Under the pieces are notes generated by a model, which worked only from the letters and a program-made list of their open reading frames with translations, made no database searches and was not told the origin of the DNA. Below, piece after piece: positions 1 through 42,949 of a DNA stretch of 64,000 bases. Source of the stretch: Axinella damicornis (lineage: Eukaryota; Porifera; Demospongiae; Axinellida; Axinellidae); assembly GCA_963931865.1 (NCBI GenBank), contig OZ007514.1, positions 6,488,646 to 6,552,645 of the forward strand, written 5' to 3'. The position numbers and the translations under genes are program-made. Every line of letters begins with the position of its first letter. The first letter of the stretch is position 1.

Positions 1-350
1 AGAAAGAAAGAAAGAAAGAAGAAAGAAAAACAATTTGCCCGTTTTGCGAGTACCTGGTGCGGTACTTTCGCGACGGTTTTTCGCGACGCGAGAAGTCTTG
101 TTGGTCATGAAAACACTCGAAGATGAACGGTATGTGGTTATAAAGGCTTATAAGTGTACCGTTTCTGAGATTTGGAGAGATTCTTTTGTAGCTATTAGCA
201 TATATTGCGTGTACGTCGTATCCCTACATACAGAGTCTACCGACTCTGTGATACAAAAGAATCTCTCCAAATCGCGATACGACGTACACGCAATTATTGC
301 GTGTACGTCGTATCCCTACATACAGAGTCTACCGACTCTGTGATATTGCA
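1..350. repeat. Dispersed repeat, copy 1
   Basis: A GA-rich start, then sequence nearly identical to 20400-20645 and diverged from 8120-8350 and 13770-13970. All end in a stretch with TACATACAGAGTCTACCGAC. Copy 1 repeats its last part internally (about 206-245 and 298-342). No coding signal. Confidence 0.75.
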
Positions 351-988
351 GCCACATGTGATAGTGCCACGGGGGTGTTTTGGAGCAGCACCCCTTCCAC
401 AAGTTTTAATACTGTACAATACTCAGAATTAAGCAGCAAACTTGCATACAAAGACTGCATGCATGAAACCAACCCATTAATTTTAGATCTTGTCTAGCCA
501 GGATCTATACAGGAAGATGAAGACGGCATATGTTATTCTTATAAGACTATATACTTCGGTTAGTACATGTACTGTGTTCTGTGACCAGTCTCTTGACCAA
601 ACCTGGGCTAGGGACAGTATACTATACTCGATACAGTATATATTATGTAAAGTTGAGGGGGCTCTTACAGTAGTTGCACTCACTGGCCAGTGTACGTGTT
701 GGCGCTAGCTAGCGTGCATCTGCCATTGCATTCTACATTTGTATATAGAATGCCTGAAGGACAATTTACGCTACAGTAAAATATCTTACACTCCGATACA
801 TGGCCCAGTATCGTCATCTACATGGTACAGGTGGAGCGTGCATATTGAAATGTTGAACCTGATACTATCGTATTTATAACAAGTATATAGCTTCGCTCAC
901 TCAGCTAGTAGTGCCCTCTACATTACGTAAGCAGTCCAGTGCTGGTGCTGGCACTCTCACCTCTGGCACCACAATATCACAGGGCCAG

Positions 989-1022
<34 letters not shown>

Positions 1023-1530
1023 TCATCTCTACAATGAAAGAGGTTATGATACATGTACCAATTTGTGCACGGTGGCAGTTTTGTCAATATCCCTGAAGGT
1101 TTACTACTTCCACATCCCCCTTCCAACTACAATATGCGAACCTTTTTCCATTTTACTGTACCATAATGCCAGAACAAATGGTTATGGTGTTCCCACACAT
1201 GCTCCGCTTTTGAAACAGCTTACTGATGTCTGCTGTACGTGCACCAAGTAGTCATTTAGCTCTAGTATATATTATTAGCTTTTACTATTTCGTGGACCAT
1301 GCTGTATGCAGAACTTTATAAGAAATAAAAATAAGAGCTCAAGAGAGCTCCTTGCATACCAATGCCTTATAAATCATTGTGGTATTACCTCCTACTTGCA
1401 CACCCGTACGTATCAAATCGTGTTAGAATGTTTGTGTGGGTAAATCAGTAGTATTGCAGCACAAAAACAAAACTGTAGTAGCTAGAATGTATGTTCACAA
1501 ACACAAAATAATGAATATAATTTGCACGGG
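351..1530. other. Non-coding 3' flank of the Death-ankyrin gene
   Basis: No exon recognised. It holds an uninterrupted poly-G run of about 30 bp (991-1020), a possible assembly-error point. Confidence 0.5.
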
Positions 1531-32432
<30,902 letters not shown>

Positions 32433-32459
32433 TTTCAGTGACTGGCTTGCATTGCGCAC

Positions 32460-33060
32460 AGTTACTGGTGTAAATGTTAAAGCAGAAGCTGCAGAAAGGT
32501 GGTAAAGGCTATTTGGCAGTGGAGATGGTGGATCCTTTGAGTACTCGCTGCCGCTACTTGTAAGCTCTACTGCCTTTCAAGGTCTCCATGGTCCCCACTT
32601 GGGTTTCTTGTGTGCTCCACATTCGAAGTCCAACGAATCGGCAGAGGTACGTCCTTCTGTGCGTATAAGAAGGCTGTACTGGAAATCTTAGCAGCCAGAG
32701 CACTCACATATACACGTTCCCTTGCAACAATCATTCCTTACATTCAGCGATCTTTCTGAAATGCATTTACTAATCACATGTCGCCTTAAAAGAATACTAA
32801 TCTGGTGACAAATTTTAGAGCACCTATATAGTATGCTGTTAAAGTCTTGTAGGTTCACCACAGTTGAGAATATTTTGTATTGAATATACGGGACAGTTCA
32901 GAATAATTATAGTGCATGGTACGAAATCATGCAATCTGATTGTTAGGGTGACATCTCTAAGTCCCACAGAGCCCACCTCTGATGGACTCCGGAGATGTAG
33001 GGATAGCCGAAAAGCAAACAGTAGGGGAACCAGGTAGGGATGACACAAAACAGTTCAGTA
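32460..33060. repeat. Dispersed repeats upstream of the Death-ankyrin gene
   Basis: 32470-32700 is an inverted copy of the segment at 11250-11510; 32995-33055 is a foldback-family fragment (GATGTAGGGATAGC). No promoter could be recognised. Confidence 0.55.
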
Positions 33061-33064
33061 GACA

Positions 33065-33395
33065 CTTGGCAAAATTTCCGCATTTCAGGTAGGTGACTCA
33101 CATTTGTCATTGCCAATTACTGCATTGTAATTACATTCTTTACCCTGTAAAAATGCAGCCGTTTGATAAAACCGCTGTTCTAGCCTTCAAGACTCACCTC
33201 TGGTTGCTCCTTGGCAAGGACTTTCTACTTAGCCTTCACCAACAGCTACCTGCTGAGTGATTTCGAATGCATCCAAGTAAGGAATGTAATCGCTTACGTA
33301 ATTACTGACTGAGCACATACGGGAATTTTGCCAAGTGTCACCAGGCCCCTCTTCCGCGTTCCACGTGTGGGCCTGGGAACGAGGTTAGGCGCTAG
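33065..33395. mobile_element. Partial element of the TAGCCTCG family
   Basis: The interior matches the interior of 56989-57411, and it ends in GTGTGGGCCTGGGAACGAGG. The left terminus is absent, so it is a truncated copy. Confidence 0.6.
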
Positions 33396-34062
33396 ATACC
33401 AACTTAGGCATGTAGTATCTGCCAACCCATTCAGCACTGTATAAACAAAAAGTGCTGCATGTGGTAAGCTGTGAATATCAATGACCAGCTATGAATAATT
33501 TTCATATAAGGAAATTCCTTGAGAAGAAATGCTCGGCAGAGAAAGCACACCATATTTCATACTTCACTGTAAATGAATGCACAACCTTGCCCAAAGGTTA
33601 ACCATATAGCTCCTTTACAGTATCTAGTCTTTGTGTGGGCAGACCCCATTCCGCACTAAAGGAAAGGATCTGGGACATGGCCATAGAGCAGTACTTAGTC
33701 ACACGCTGTGATTAACTTTTACCAACCGTAGCCATTGGAAGTCAGTTTATAGCTTGTAATTTACTTAAACAGACCACAGATAAGGTTCCCATCAGTTTTT
33801 CACCCAGCTCCAACCAGAGGGTATTTGCGGCTAAGCCCATGCAGACACGGCAATGCTGTTTGCACCCTTCAGGTGCACCCACCTGTCCTGTCCTTCTGCT
33901 GATGAAGAAACTAAGTCCCAAGGACATTGCCGGATGTGACATGAAGTTGAAAGTCTCATGACGCATAGTTTATATGAGTCATTAGTTGGTAAAGGGTTAA
34001 TGAAAAATTGAAAAGTAACTGAGAAGCAAACTGAGTGAGTTGGGTTATAAGCTGGAACAAAG

Positions 34063-34646
34063 TACCAAAGTGTCCCGCTAATACGCCCCCTTCAAAAATA
34101 CGCTCTCCCCTTCTTTTTCGCCCAAGTTCCTGCACAGGGTAGTTTCACTCGTTATAACGCCCCCTGGTGAGCGTCTTCAGGAATATCTAACCTACACGTG
34201 CGCAACTGTGCACATCATCTCTATCAGCGCAGCTCAGATGCAGATCGAGTAGTCACCGTTGACGCCAACGGTACAAGTCATCTCGCTGCCACTCTTCCGC
34301 AGGAAATACCAGGAAATGTTCCGTGGTTCATGACCAACAGTATTGCTGTTTTGAGTCGTCATGAATGTTATGGCCCTCGAGTTGAAGTGGCAGCTCTTCT
34401 CGCCGATGTAGGAGCTCTTCTCGCCGATGTAGGGAGACCACGCATGATGACCACGAACAGTACTGGCAATCGTTTCTACTTTTTTAATTGTGAACATGAA
34501 CCTTGGCAGTGTCATAAACGTATAGCAAAACTTTATGAGGGGGCGTATATCGAGACTAATTGCATACTCGAAAATACGCCCCCTCCCTGCTTTGGGCTGG
34601 CTGTAGTGTACTAAATAGGGGGGCGTATTAACGGGACACTACGGTA
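34063..34646. mobile_element. TIR element with AGTGTCCCG ends
   Basis: Inverted ends TACCAAAGTGTCCCGC...ATACGCCCCC and complement, with TA at both outer edges, about 580 bp. The 138-codon plus-strand frame inside (34198-34614) matches nothing I know and contains an internal duplication (ALLADVGALLADVG). Confidence 0.65.
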
Positions 34647-34897
34647 TAACTCAAAATCATGATTGCAGGCAGTGGCAAATCTTACTTCGGCAATCACTAC
34701 CGCTAATGTCATGACTCAGTGGCCATGGATTACATAACTAGTTCATTACCTGAGTTGTCCAAGTCCCAACCCATACCTACCAAGTCTCACACACCTGGCC
34801 CATGCTTCCAAATTCAGCACTCAAATCTCACGCTCCCATGCTTTAACAAAATACTCTCACACCTAGGGCAGATCCTCAGAAAACTATGCTAACCAGA

Positions 34898-35285
34898 TAG
34901 TCTCGGAACCAGACCCTTCGTGCGGGGGAGGAGGAAAGGGTCTGGGCACGTTCCTACATTCGAGTTGTCCTAACGGAACGTAATTATGCGTGGTAATTAG
35001 CGATCAACTGCGATACCACGCGTACGATCACAGTCGACCTGCTCGTTGCTCTCCTCGACTTTTGTCATGCAGTCGCTCGCGGGTAACGCGGTACGGCACA
35101 GCGATTCGCCATGTCTAGTCACTGGCGACACAGAAAGCCTGGAGAAAAATCATTTCCCTGACGTCATTCGCGATCAACGCATCTGATTCGTTAGGTCAAC
35201 ATTCCGACCTGGGGACAACTCGAATGTAAGATGGTGCCCAGACCCTTTCCTCCTCCCCCGCACGAAGGGTCTGGTTCCGAGACTA
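34898..35285. mobile_element. 388-bp element, TAGTCTCGG family, copy 1
   Basis: TIRs TAGTCTCGGAACCAGACCCT and complement, with perfect 9-bp duplication CTAACCAGA (34889-34897 and 35286-35294). Nearly identical to 61791-62174. No coding capacity. Confidence 0.9.
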
Positions 35286-35936
35286 CTAACCAGACATGTC
35301 GACAATCATCATCAACATGTAGTGAAATTTAAGAGCTGTAAACCTGTGAAGTATATAATTCCTGGTTAAATTTCATTTCCTATGCAGTGCTACTAGATGT
35401 AAAACAGTGTGGTTTGTCCCTCAATGTTGATTATCCAGGATGCGGCAAACTGGCACGAAAGGGGAGTAAACGCTAAATAAGTGGGCGAGGTCGAGCATTA
35501 TCTCTATCCAGTTCTGGACCTTGGCAGCTCTGCACTCGAACGGGTCTGGCCACGTACGCGAGACCACACAGCATCACGCACTGCCGGTAGCAATCCACAC
35601 TAGTTCTGAGAATAGACTTTAAATAGTGCCCCACCCATAAAACACTGAACAAACACACAGTTCTCACATTTTTCTTTTCTGGTTGAACACTTTCTCACTG
35701 TACAAGCAACGCAGGTCGAATGACAGCAGAAAGACCATTTACAGTAACAACAACAATAGTCTATGGTCTGACGTTGATAGAAGATTGGATATAGCGCGCG
35801 AAACAATGGCATGTACATGTAGTTTGATACTGGAACGGAATATGGAACTGGCACTTAGCAGGTGGAAGGGCGGGGCTAATAATTATTCGAAGTGGATATC
35901 GGTCCGGCAGGAAGTAGGGCATGGGTTAGGGTATAT

Positions 35937-36434
35937 TAGGGCCAGGCCCTGGCTAGGCTTGCGGAAATTATGCCGGGAATAATAAAAGAATAATAGGTAG
36001 CATAAAGAATGAAGAATATTTCCGGAATAATCGGTGAGTTTACGAGGGGAAAAACGGATTTCACGTAGCGGAAATGGCTGCTAGCGACTGTTCGTCGGAG
36101 AAAGGAGAGTGTAGCCAATCTACTAGCTCTCTACTAGGTAGGCTCAAGTTCCCAGAGCCCTCTGAGTTAGCTAGGAAGCGTGAAGTAAAAGCTAACCCTC
36201 CGGTTCGAGTGAAGAGAAGCCAGCGACGGTCTTTACTAAGGCTATCTCAATCGCCGACGCAACGTGTGAAGGAGAGTTCAGTCTCACGGTTTGGTTTCTC
36301 ATTGAGAATAATAGGTGGCTGTCTTGGGAATAATTTTTTTCTAGAAAGAATAATAGGTAAAATTTTTAGGAATAAAAGAATAGAATAATGGGCAAAATTT
36401 GGGGAATAATTTCCGCAAGCCTAGCCCTGGCCCT
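35937..36434. mobile_element. Internally deleted TIR element with a transposon first-exon remnant
   Basis: Inverted ends containing CTAGGCTTGCGGAAATTAT. Between them, a plus-strand frame from ATG at 36074 encodes about 80 residues with SLLGRLKFPEPSELARKREV and a basic stretch, a type of N-terminus I associate with transposon proteins of cnidarians and sponges (from memory). No transposase core follows. Confidence 0.55.
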
Positions 36435-36715
36435 ATAGGCCTAATAGACCTTATTCGGCTAACGCGCGCGCCGTCAATTGGCGGCAGATTCCAATTACTT
36501 GCGTGGGCGTTCATCACAGCTGCAACTGTTATAAACTAGCTTTGCTAGCCCCTTGTAGCCTCGTTCTAGCAACCTTTGCGTTGACGGGTACGCCCTTTCT
36601 CGGTAAAAAAATTTGGCAGAAACGTTTCCGGAAACACAGAAACGTTTCTGGAAACTGTCGACCATGCACGGCGTCGCATAATAATTACAAGGGTTTTCCC
36701 CATAAGCTACCCACG

Positions 36716-38773
36716 ATGGAGGCAGGCGAAGACATGGTCAGGTAGGTTGGCGTTGTCGTAGCTGGGAGGGGTCCAGCTCTGTAGTGTACTACACCATGAG
36801 TAGACTGTGCACAGCATGATATCGGTATACAACTGTCCCACTCAGTTCTCCCAAACGTGTCTGTGGTGAGGGGAGGGAACTGCTACCAGTACAACAGGAT
36901 ATCTTCAATGCCCCAACTAACTGGCACAACTTGGAGGATGGTGGTTCAGAAGAGGTACCTTTTTATATGTATGGATAGCTACAGACTTGGCATGATGCTC
37001 AATACTCACTTATAGGTTACTTCAGCTGTTGCTGATATATCAAGAGTTGTATCCCAGACCATCAGAGAGCCCACCAGACGATCATACACACAGGTAGTCA
37101 GGCTACTGATCTGCCTGTAATTACTGCATTGATGCCACATCGTTATTTCCTACCCACAAAGGTTTACAACAACATAAGGCAATATGCTGCGACACTTTCC
37201 CCAGCAGTTTGGTTGGATATAAGATCTGAAAGTATCCCTCCTGCAATAATTGTGTCATTTTTCAGTAAGCCAAGCTAGTTTTTTTTTTGTTGTCAATATT
37301 AATACTAGGTACAAAGTGCCCTTGGCTGATGCTATTCACTCTAGGAGTTCTTTTCACTGGGAAAGGCCAGCCTATGTTGGGTGAAGACGGTGCACAACTT
37401 CTCAGCAATGATGGCACACCTCGTGTAGGTCGTGGCTTCAGTGAAAGCACTTTTAGAAAGTATTACCATGGACTTAAGACTCTGCACAAACACTTCCAGA
37501 AGGAGACAGAATACAAGGTAGGCAAGTGTTTGGTATCCCTTCTCTGGTCTGCAATTAAGCAATCTCTCATAATATAGGTTGATGAATCTGGACAACACAC
37601 TGGAAACCCGTGCACAGAACCTTCTGTTGTTGTATCCTAAATACAAGTGTAATCAGTACAATGAGACTACCATTCTAACCTGTAGAGTGTGCATTACTTT
37701 CTTTGACACTTAAGCGTGTATACAAGGGTTATTTGAGGATGTTCCGAGACCCAGTTGAGTGCGCACGATACTGTAGGAGTGTTGAAGCACCTGCTAAAGC
37801 ACGAATATTCCAAATTTCCGACCTGATAAAGATTCAAGAAGCATCACGCCGAAATCCAAATGGGTACTACCTGCGATCATGGACATATATTTTATTGTCA
37901 TGTTCACTTTTCCTCCGAAAGAGTGAGGCTGCAGCACTGAGTCTGTGTGATATTGAGATGCCCATGAACCCGTTGACTGGGGAAGTTATCACTGAGCATG
38001 GTCTACCTAGGTACATCTATGTCCATGTTCGCCGCTCCAAGACAGATCAGCGTGCTGAAGGTATGTCAACATCATAGTGCATATGTATGTTAGCTTATTT
38101 CTGCACTTGTGCATAACAGGTAGGCGTCTTCTATTGCGAAGAAATGTGGGCAACCTTAACCTCTGTCCAGTCATAGCACTGATGACATGGCTCACGGTGC
38201 TGAAGTAAGCCAGTGGATTTGAAATGAACATTCATTTCCGTATTTCAGTACGTGATCTCTTTATTTCAGGAAGAGATATGGGCTTTCAGAAGGGGCACTG
38301 TTTCCAAATCTTGGACAGGGAAGCTTAGGACAATTCCTTGCTAAGGAGAGTTTCAGAAAAATGCTTCATGGAATAGTGACAAGTTAGTGTGAAATATTAC
38401 ACAAGGCCTTGTCACAGTATATAGCTGCATGCATGATCATTGCAATTGTTTTGTTACAGAGTCAGGTATAACTCTTCCCGGCCTGAGGACCCACAGTTGC
38501 CGTCGTACAGCAGCCTACTATGCTGCTTGGCTGGGAGTACCTGAGACAACTATTAAGGTGTATTACAATATCATGTATTTATTACATCCGTGCAATTGAA
38601 TTGTGGCTACATAATGTCCCTTTTAGATTTTGGGGCGATGGGACTCACAAGTTTACCAATGCTATGTAGAAACAGCTGATGTGGATAGGAGAGAATGGGA
38701 AGAGACAAGATCAAGTGATGAAGAGGATCTGATAGCTAAGCATTTTAACATTTATGGACACTATTCAGCTTGA
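36716..38773 (+). CDS. Tyrosine recombinase (phage-integrase fold), Crypton/DIRS-like, 11 exons
   Basis: Exons 36716-36741, 36846-36954, 37016-37093, 37162-37264, 37309-37517, 37578-37631, 37688-38060, 38120-38204, 38270-38382, 38460-38557 and 38627-38773 join in phase to 1395 nt (464 aa). Tyrosine recombinases cut and rejoin DNA through a covalent Tyr-DNA intermediate. The catalytic set is complete: Arg270 in FLRKSEAAAL, Lys311 in RRSKTDQ, His395 and Arg398 in RTHSCRRTAA, Trp421 in LGRWDS and Tyr429 eight residues later. The GRWxS-Y spacing is that of DIRS and related eukaryotic recombinases. Introns are 45-104 bp. The first ATG gives MEAGEDMV; an upstream in-frame frame is assumed untranslated. 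The donor of exon 6 is ambiguous (three phase-0 GTs). There is no reverse transcriptase beside it. It may drive a mobile element or be domesticated. Confidence 0.87.
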
Positions 38774-38999
38774 GAATTGCAGTTTGGTCCTAAACTGTCA
38801 CGGTGCATAATAGGAGTGCTCATGCATGATATGACCTCATTTCGTTTCTTGTGTATAATAATTATGACAATGCAATGTATCTCCTCCTATTTCTATTGGG
38901 TGTCTCTAATCACTGGACTGGAATATGGACTGGAATGGTGGAATGGACTATGGAATCTTTAAAAAACACCCCGTCTAAGAACATGAATGATTCCATGAG

Positions 39000-39470
39000 G
39001 GCGAAGCCAGACGTCTGTGTAACATGTATTCAGTAAGCAAATAGAACTGCCCTGGAAGGTAGCTGACGGCCTGATACGCGTTTGCTAGCCGACTCCTGGT
39101 AAGAACGTAAGCAACTTCCACGAGAGAGCAGTCAGACTTCTGCCTAACATGTATTTAATAATTAATGAAATGCCCTATAGAAGGTTGCTGACGGCCTGAT
39201 ACGAAATAGCTAACTTACTCCAGATAAGGATGTGAGTGACTTCACAATAACAGGGAGATTTCTTTTGTAGGGTATGTATAACAAAATTTTGGAAGGCAGT
39301 TGACGGTCATTTAGAAGTCGGTCAACTAACTCTAGGTAAGCAGACCGAAGTCTTTTACGAGACTGGATGAAGAACTCTGCGTATTATGTATATTAATACA
39401 TATCCTTTGAAAGGTAGCAGACAGCTGTGTAACAATATTATATGCAGAACTCTCAAGGTACAAATTCCTC
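39000..39470. repeat. Left arm: degenerate inverted copies of the 127-bp repeat
   Basis: Three or more diverged units reading as the reverse complement of the right array, for example GGAAGGTAGCTGACGGCCTG and ACTTCCACGAGAGAGCAGTC. Starts about 230 bp after the recombinase stop. Confidence 0.75.
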
Positions 39471-39616
39471 TAAAGAAAAGTATAAGCTTACCTTGCCACT
39501 CACCTGAGAAAAGGAATTTTGTCTCATGGGGTTGACTGACAATAGTGCGTGAACTGTCTTTCTGAAGGGAAGTATTATATATACTTCCATGCAGAAGGCC
39601 TGCTGTCTAATATCTA

Positions 39617-40330
39617 CTAGTCGCTCGCGTTCTTTCCAGAAGTCGGCTAGCAAACTCGTACGTGGCCGTCAGCTACCTTCCAGGGCATTTGTATGCTATA
39701 TCATAGTATACATGTTGCACAAAAGCCTGACTGCTCTCTCGTGGAAGTCGCTCGCGTTCTTTCCAGGAGTCGGCTAGCAAACTCGTACGTGGACGTCAGC
39801 TACCTTCCAGGGCATTTGTATGCTATATCATAGTATACATGTTGAACAAAAGCCTGACTGCTCTCTCGTGGAAGTCGCTCGCGTTCTTTCCAGGAGTCGG
39901 CTAGCAAACTCGTACGTGGCCGTCAGCTACCTTCCAGGGCATTTGTATGCTATATCATAGTATACATGTTGTACAAAAGCCTGACTGCTCTCTCGTGGAA
40001 GTCGCTCGCGTTCTTTCCAGGAGTCGGCTAGCAAACTCGTACGTGGCCGTCAGCTACCTTCCAGGGCATTTGTACGCTATATCATAGTATACATGTTGCA
40101 CAAAAGCCTGACTGCTCTCTCGTGGAAGTCGCTCGCGTTCTTTCCAGGAGTCGGCTAGCAAACTCGTACGTGGACGTCAGCTACCTTCCAGGGCATTTGT
40201 ATGTTATATCATAGTATACATGTTGCACAAAAGCCTGACTGCTCTCTCGTGGAAGTCGCTCGCGTTCTTTCCAGGAGTCGGCTAGCAAACTAATATCTGG
40301 CTGTCAGCTACCTTCCATGGCATTTGTGAT
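39617..40330. repeat. Right arm: tandem 127-bp repeat, about 5.6 units
   Basis: Units start near 39617, 39744, 39871, 39998, 40125 and 40252 with an exact 127-bp period (GAAGTCGCTCGCGTTCTTTC; CTTCCAGGGCATTTGTATGC). The units are nearly identical, unlike the left arm. Each contains TATATCATAGTATACATGTT, rich in short palindromes. Confidence 0.92.
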
Positions 40331-40429
40331 AGCTACACAATTATTACATAGCTATATATAGAAGTCTGGAACTGACGTCATAATTTGTCCTGTCACATGG
40401 CCTGAAATCGTCTGGCTCGGCAGTCGTGA

Positions 40430-40705
40430 TGCAAGGGGGTGACACTCCCATACGCACTGTAGTCAGAGCTGCGACCGGGCTTATCAGCGAATCTTGACCC
40501 CGTATACTAAGGAAAGGCTGCAGTCGCTACACATTCTTCCGTATACTATCGGCGGTCAAGCGGTCAACGGCTGAAATACAGCGCAGTCAAACGGTCAAGA
40601 GTCTTTTCGCGATGCGGTCAAGCGGTCAAGCAGCAAAAATGACGGTCAAGATTTCTTGACCCCGGTCGCAGCTCTGACTACGGCGTCAATGGGAGTGTCA
40701 CCCCC
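40430..40705. repeat. Inverted repeat with GTCAAGCGGTCAA motifs
   Basis: GGGGGTGACACTCCCATACG...GTAGTCAGAGCTGCGACCGG on the left mirrors GGTCGCAGCTCTGACTACGG...GGGAGTGTCACCCCC on the right. Several CGGTCAAG motifs lie between. It ends just before the next gene's first ATG, so it may be a promoter-proximal MITE. Confidence 0.65.
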
Positions 40706-40710
40706 ATGTG

Positions 40711-42762
40711 ATGCCCAAGCGCAAACCAAAACAGGTGCGATTCCCCAATGTACAGGCTTTAGTTTGCCAGTTACCAGCTTCCGTACGTGTAGCTACATCC
40801 ATAGTAGCTAGCTGGCTATCAGCTAGCTACCAGTTCTTTTTTTTCTTTCTGTCGTTAAACCTTGGATCTGTTTAACACTGTTTAATACTCTTTATAAAAC
40901 CCACAGTGCGCTTCAACCTCCTCCAATGGGGTGGAGAAAGGGGGCTCACCGCCAAAAAAGCCACGAACTACCAAGGAAAAACGAGACAAAGTAAGCTCTA
41001 GTTTAAGTAATGCTGCTAGCTATATTTACACTCTATTATCTATGGCTATATATATGCCTTGTTCCTGGGCCCCCTTGTATCTTGCATCAGAAATGTAATG
41101 ACCCTGCCAAATTTCCTAAGCTGGTGGATGGGATAACAATACAGGGGTGGATACAGGATTTTTGAAGGGGGGGAGGGGGGCTAATATAGAACCGTACATG
41201 GCCGTAGCCACCCGATAGAGCCGAGCAGGATATGCTACACTGCACTCACCCCAACTAGGTCAAAACAGCTGGCATCCAGGCAGACATCGATCCTTTTTGG
41301 TTTACCGTCTAATTTTAGCAATGGTCTGGGATGCATTATAGTTGAAAGGATGGACTAATAGACAGAATTGCCTGTGATGATCATGATGATAACAAGGCCT
41401 TAAAGATTAAAGTTTGGCCATGGTAGTGGAGCATCTGGTTGTGGACAATAAATGGGACTCTGTCCACAGTTTGATTATTTGTTGATTCCATCAATATAGC
41501 GTCAAAAGAAGACAGTGTCAAGTCCTCCAGACAGGGATAGTAGTGACGAAGATTATGATGCCTCTGCAAATTCTCGTGCAGATGAAAATGTTACTCGTGA
41601 CCAAGATAAGGACGTGTCACAGTCAAAGAGCACAAGTATTGTGAGAAAACACAAAGCACAAGGAGCTTCTTCAACACTAAACGAGCAAGTCAATGATACG
41701 GCTTTCATTAGGAATCTAAAGAGCTCTCTTAGGACCAATCAGTCCTTACGTGTGAACCGTAGAGGTCTGGTTGACCTCAACGATACTGGTGAAAAACCTG
41801 TGTTCTCTGCCGATGAACTGTACCGAAACAGACGCTTTGGCCTTTCATTCAAAGCAATAGCAAAGAAGCTTGGTATAGATACATCCAAGGAAGAGGTTCT
41901 GCAGATATCTAGAGTTCTACAGGCAGGATGCAGGGATTGCTTGCCAAGTATTGAAATGGTAGATACCCCGTATCGTAGAAGCCTTCCAACCCCACTGTGG
42001 TATCTGTGGGATAGTGAGCTAGATGTTATTGGCAAGTCTGCATTGCCATCTCAAGCCGATCTGATGGCTCAATCTCCTCACTTCCGTGTACTCCAGCACC
42101 TTGGAGAAGATGCTGGTTGGATGCTGCAGACTTTTTTGGATGTTCAACAAGTTGTCCATCAGGAGGTCCTGAACTCCTTTGAGTATGCATCCCAAGACAG
42201 TCCTCTAGGTCAGGTGGAATTGTGGACCAACCATCTTTCAAGCACAGTCTTACGGCAGGCACTTGTACTAGAGAGGAGAGTTAGTGAGGCAGCATTCCAA
42301 ATGACATCCAGCTTTCAGGAAGGGAGTGGCCGTTGTCGATGTGGTGGTGTGAAATCACTCAAATTCAAGTGGAAGCAAAGCCCCATAGACCACCCTTCCT
42401 TCTTTTGGGGTTGTGTGAAGTACACCCACAACGATCGACACCTCCATGATTCCGCTAAGTCATGCCCAGGAACTACTTGGAAAATCATGGAAAAGCATCG
42501 TATGGCCATGATGCCATCTGATGTACGCCTGCTGCATGGCAGATGTTCGCACTTGTTGACAGATTGGCTAGCTAAAGAACCAAACTCTACTACAGAGAAT
42601 CAGTTTGATCTGGTGGCCAAGATTTTTGGTGGTAGGAAGCAACACCTTCCACTTAAATCACAGAAAGATGTTAGCTCCCTTCTCAAGGAACTTTGCTCTG
42701 TTGTAGACAGTGCGATCCCAAAAGAGCCAGAGGTAGGCAGTGAGGAAGACTTGCTCTCGTGA
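40711..42762 (+). CDS. Uncharacterised nuclear protein with possible GRF-like zinc motif, 3 exons
   Basis: Exons 40711-40734, 40907-40990 and 41500-42762, all phase 0, give 456 aa. The N-terminus is strongly basic (MPKRKPKQ, then PPKKPRTTKEKRDK, then RQKK), a bipartite-like nuclear localisation signal that is assembled only by splicing, which supports the exon joins. An acidic Ser/Asp stretch follows (DRDSSDEDYD). Cysteines 315, 317, 341 and 358 with GG after the CxC and FFWGC before the third resemble a GRF-type zinc finger, a nucleic-acid-binding fold; this is a guess. I do not recognise the middle (about 130-310), which is helical. AATAAA at 42927-42932 is a plausible polyadenylation signal. 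It is downstream of the recombinase on the same strand and convergent with the next gene. Confidence 0.75.
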
Positions 42763-42949
42763 ACTTAACTCTCTACATTTATAGTACTTGTATGGTAACA
42801 AGGTGGACAATTGGACAAATTACAATGCCAGCAGTTCTGGTTGATATGTGATTGAACAACCCTTGTGATAATTGTAGCTTGTTGATTATTGGTAACTCTC
42901 ATTATAGATGTCCAATGAAACCACTTAATAAATAATTTTTTGTAACGTA

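Noticed and set aside
34198..34614. 138-codon plus-strand frame as a gene
   Set aside because: It lies wholly inside a TIR element, contains a small internal duplication and has no recognisable motif; no splice partner.
39617..40330. Tandem array considered as a CRISPR array
   Set aside because: The 127-bp units are repeated end to end with no unique spacers, no cas genes, and the setting is a spliced eukaryotic genome.
41553..42509. Minus-strand frames opposite the 456-aa gene
   Set aside because: They are shadows of the plus-strand exon, which has splice continuity, composition and a polyadenylation signal; the minus frames show no motif.
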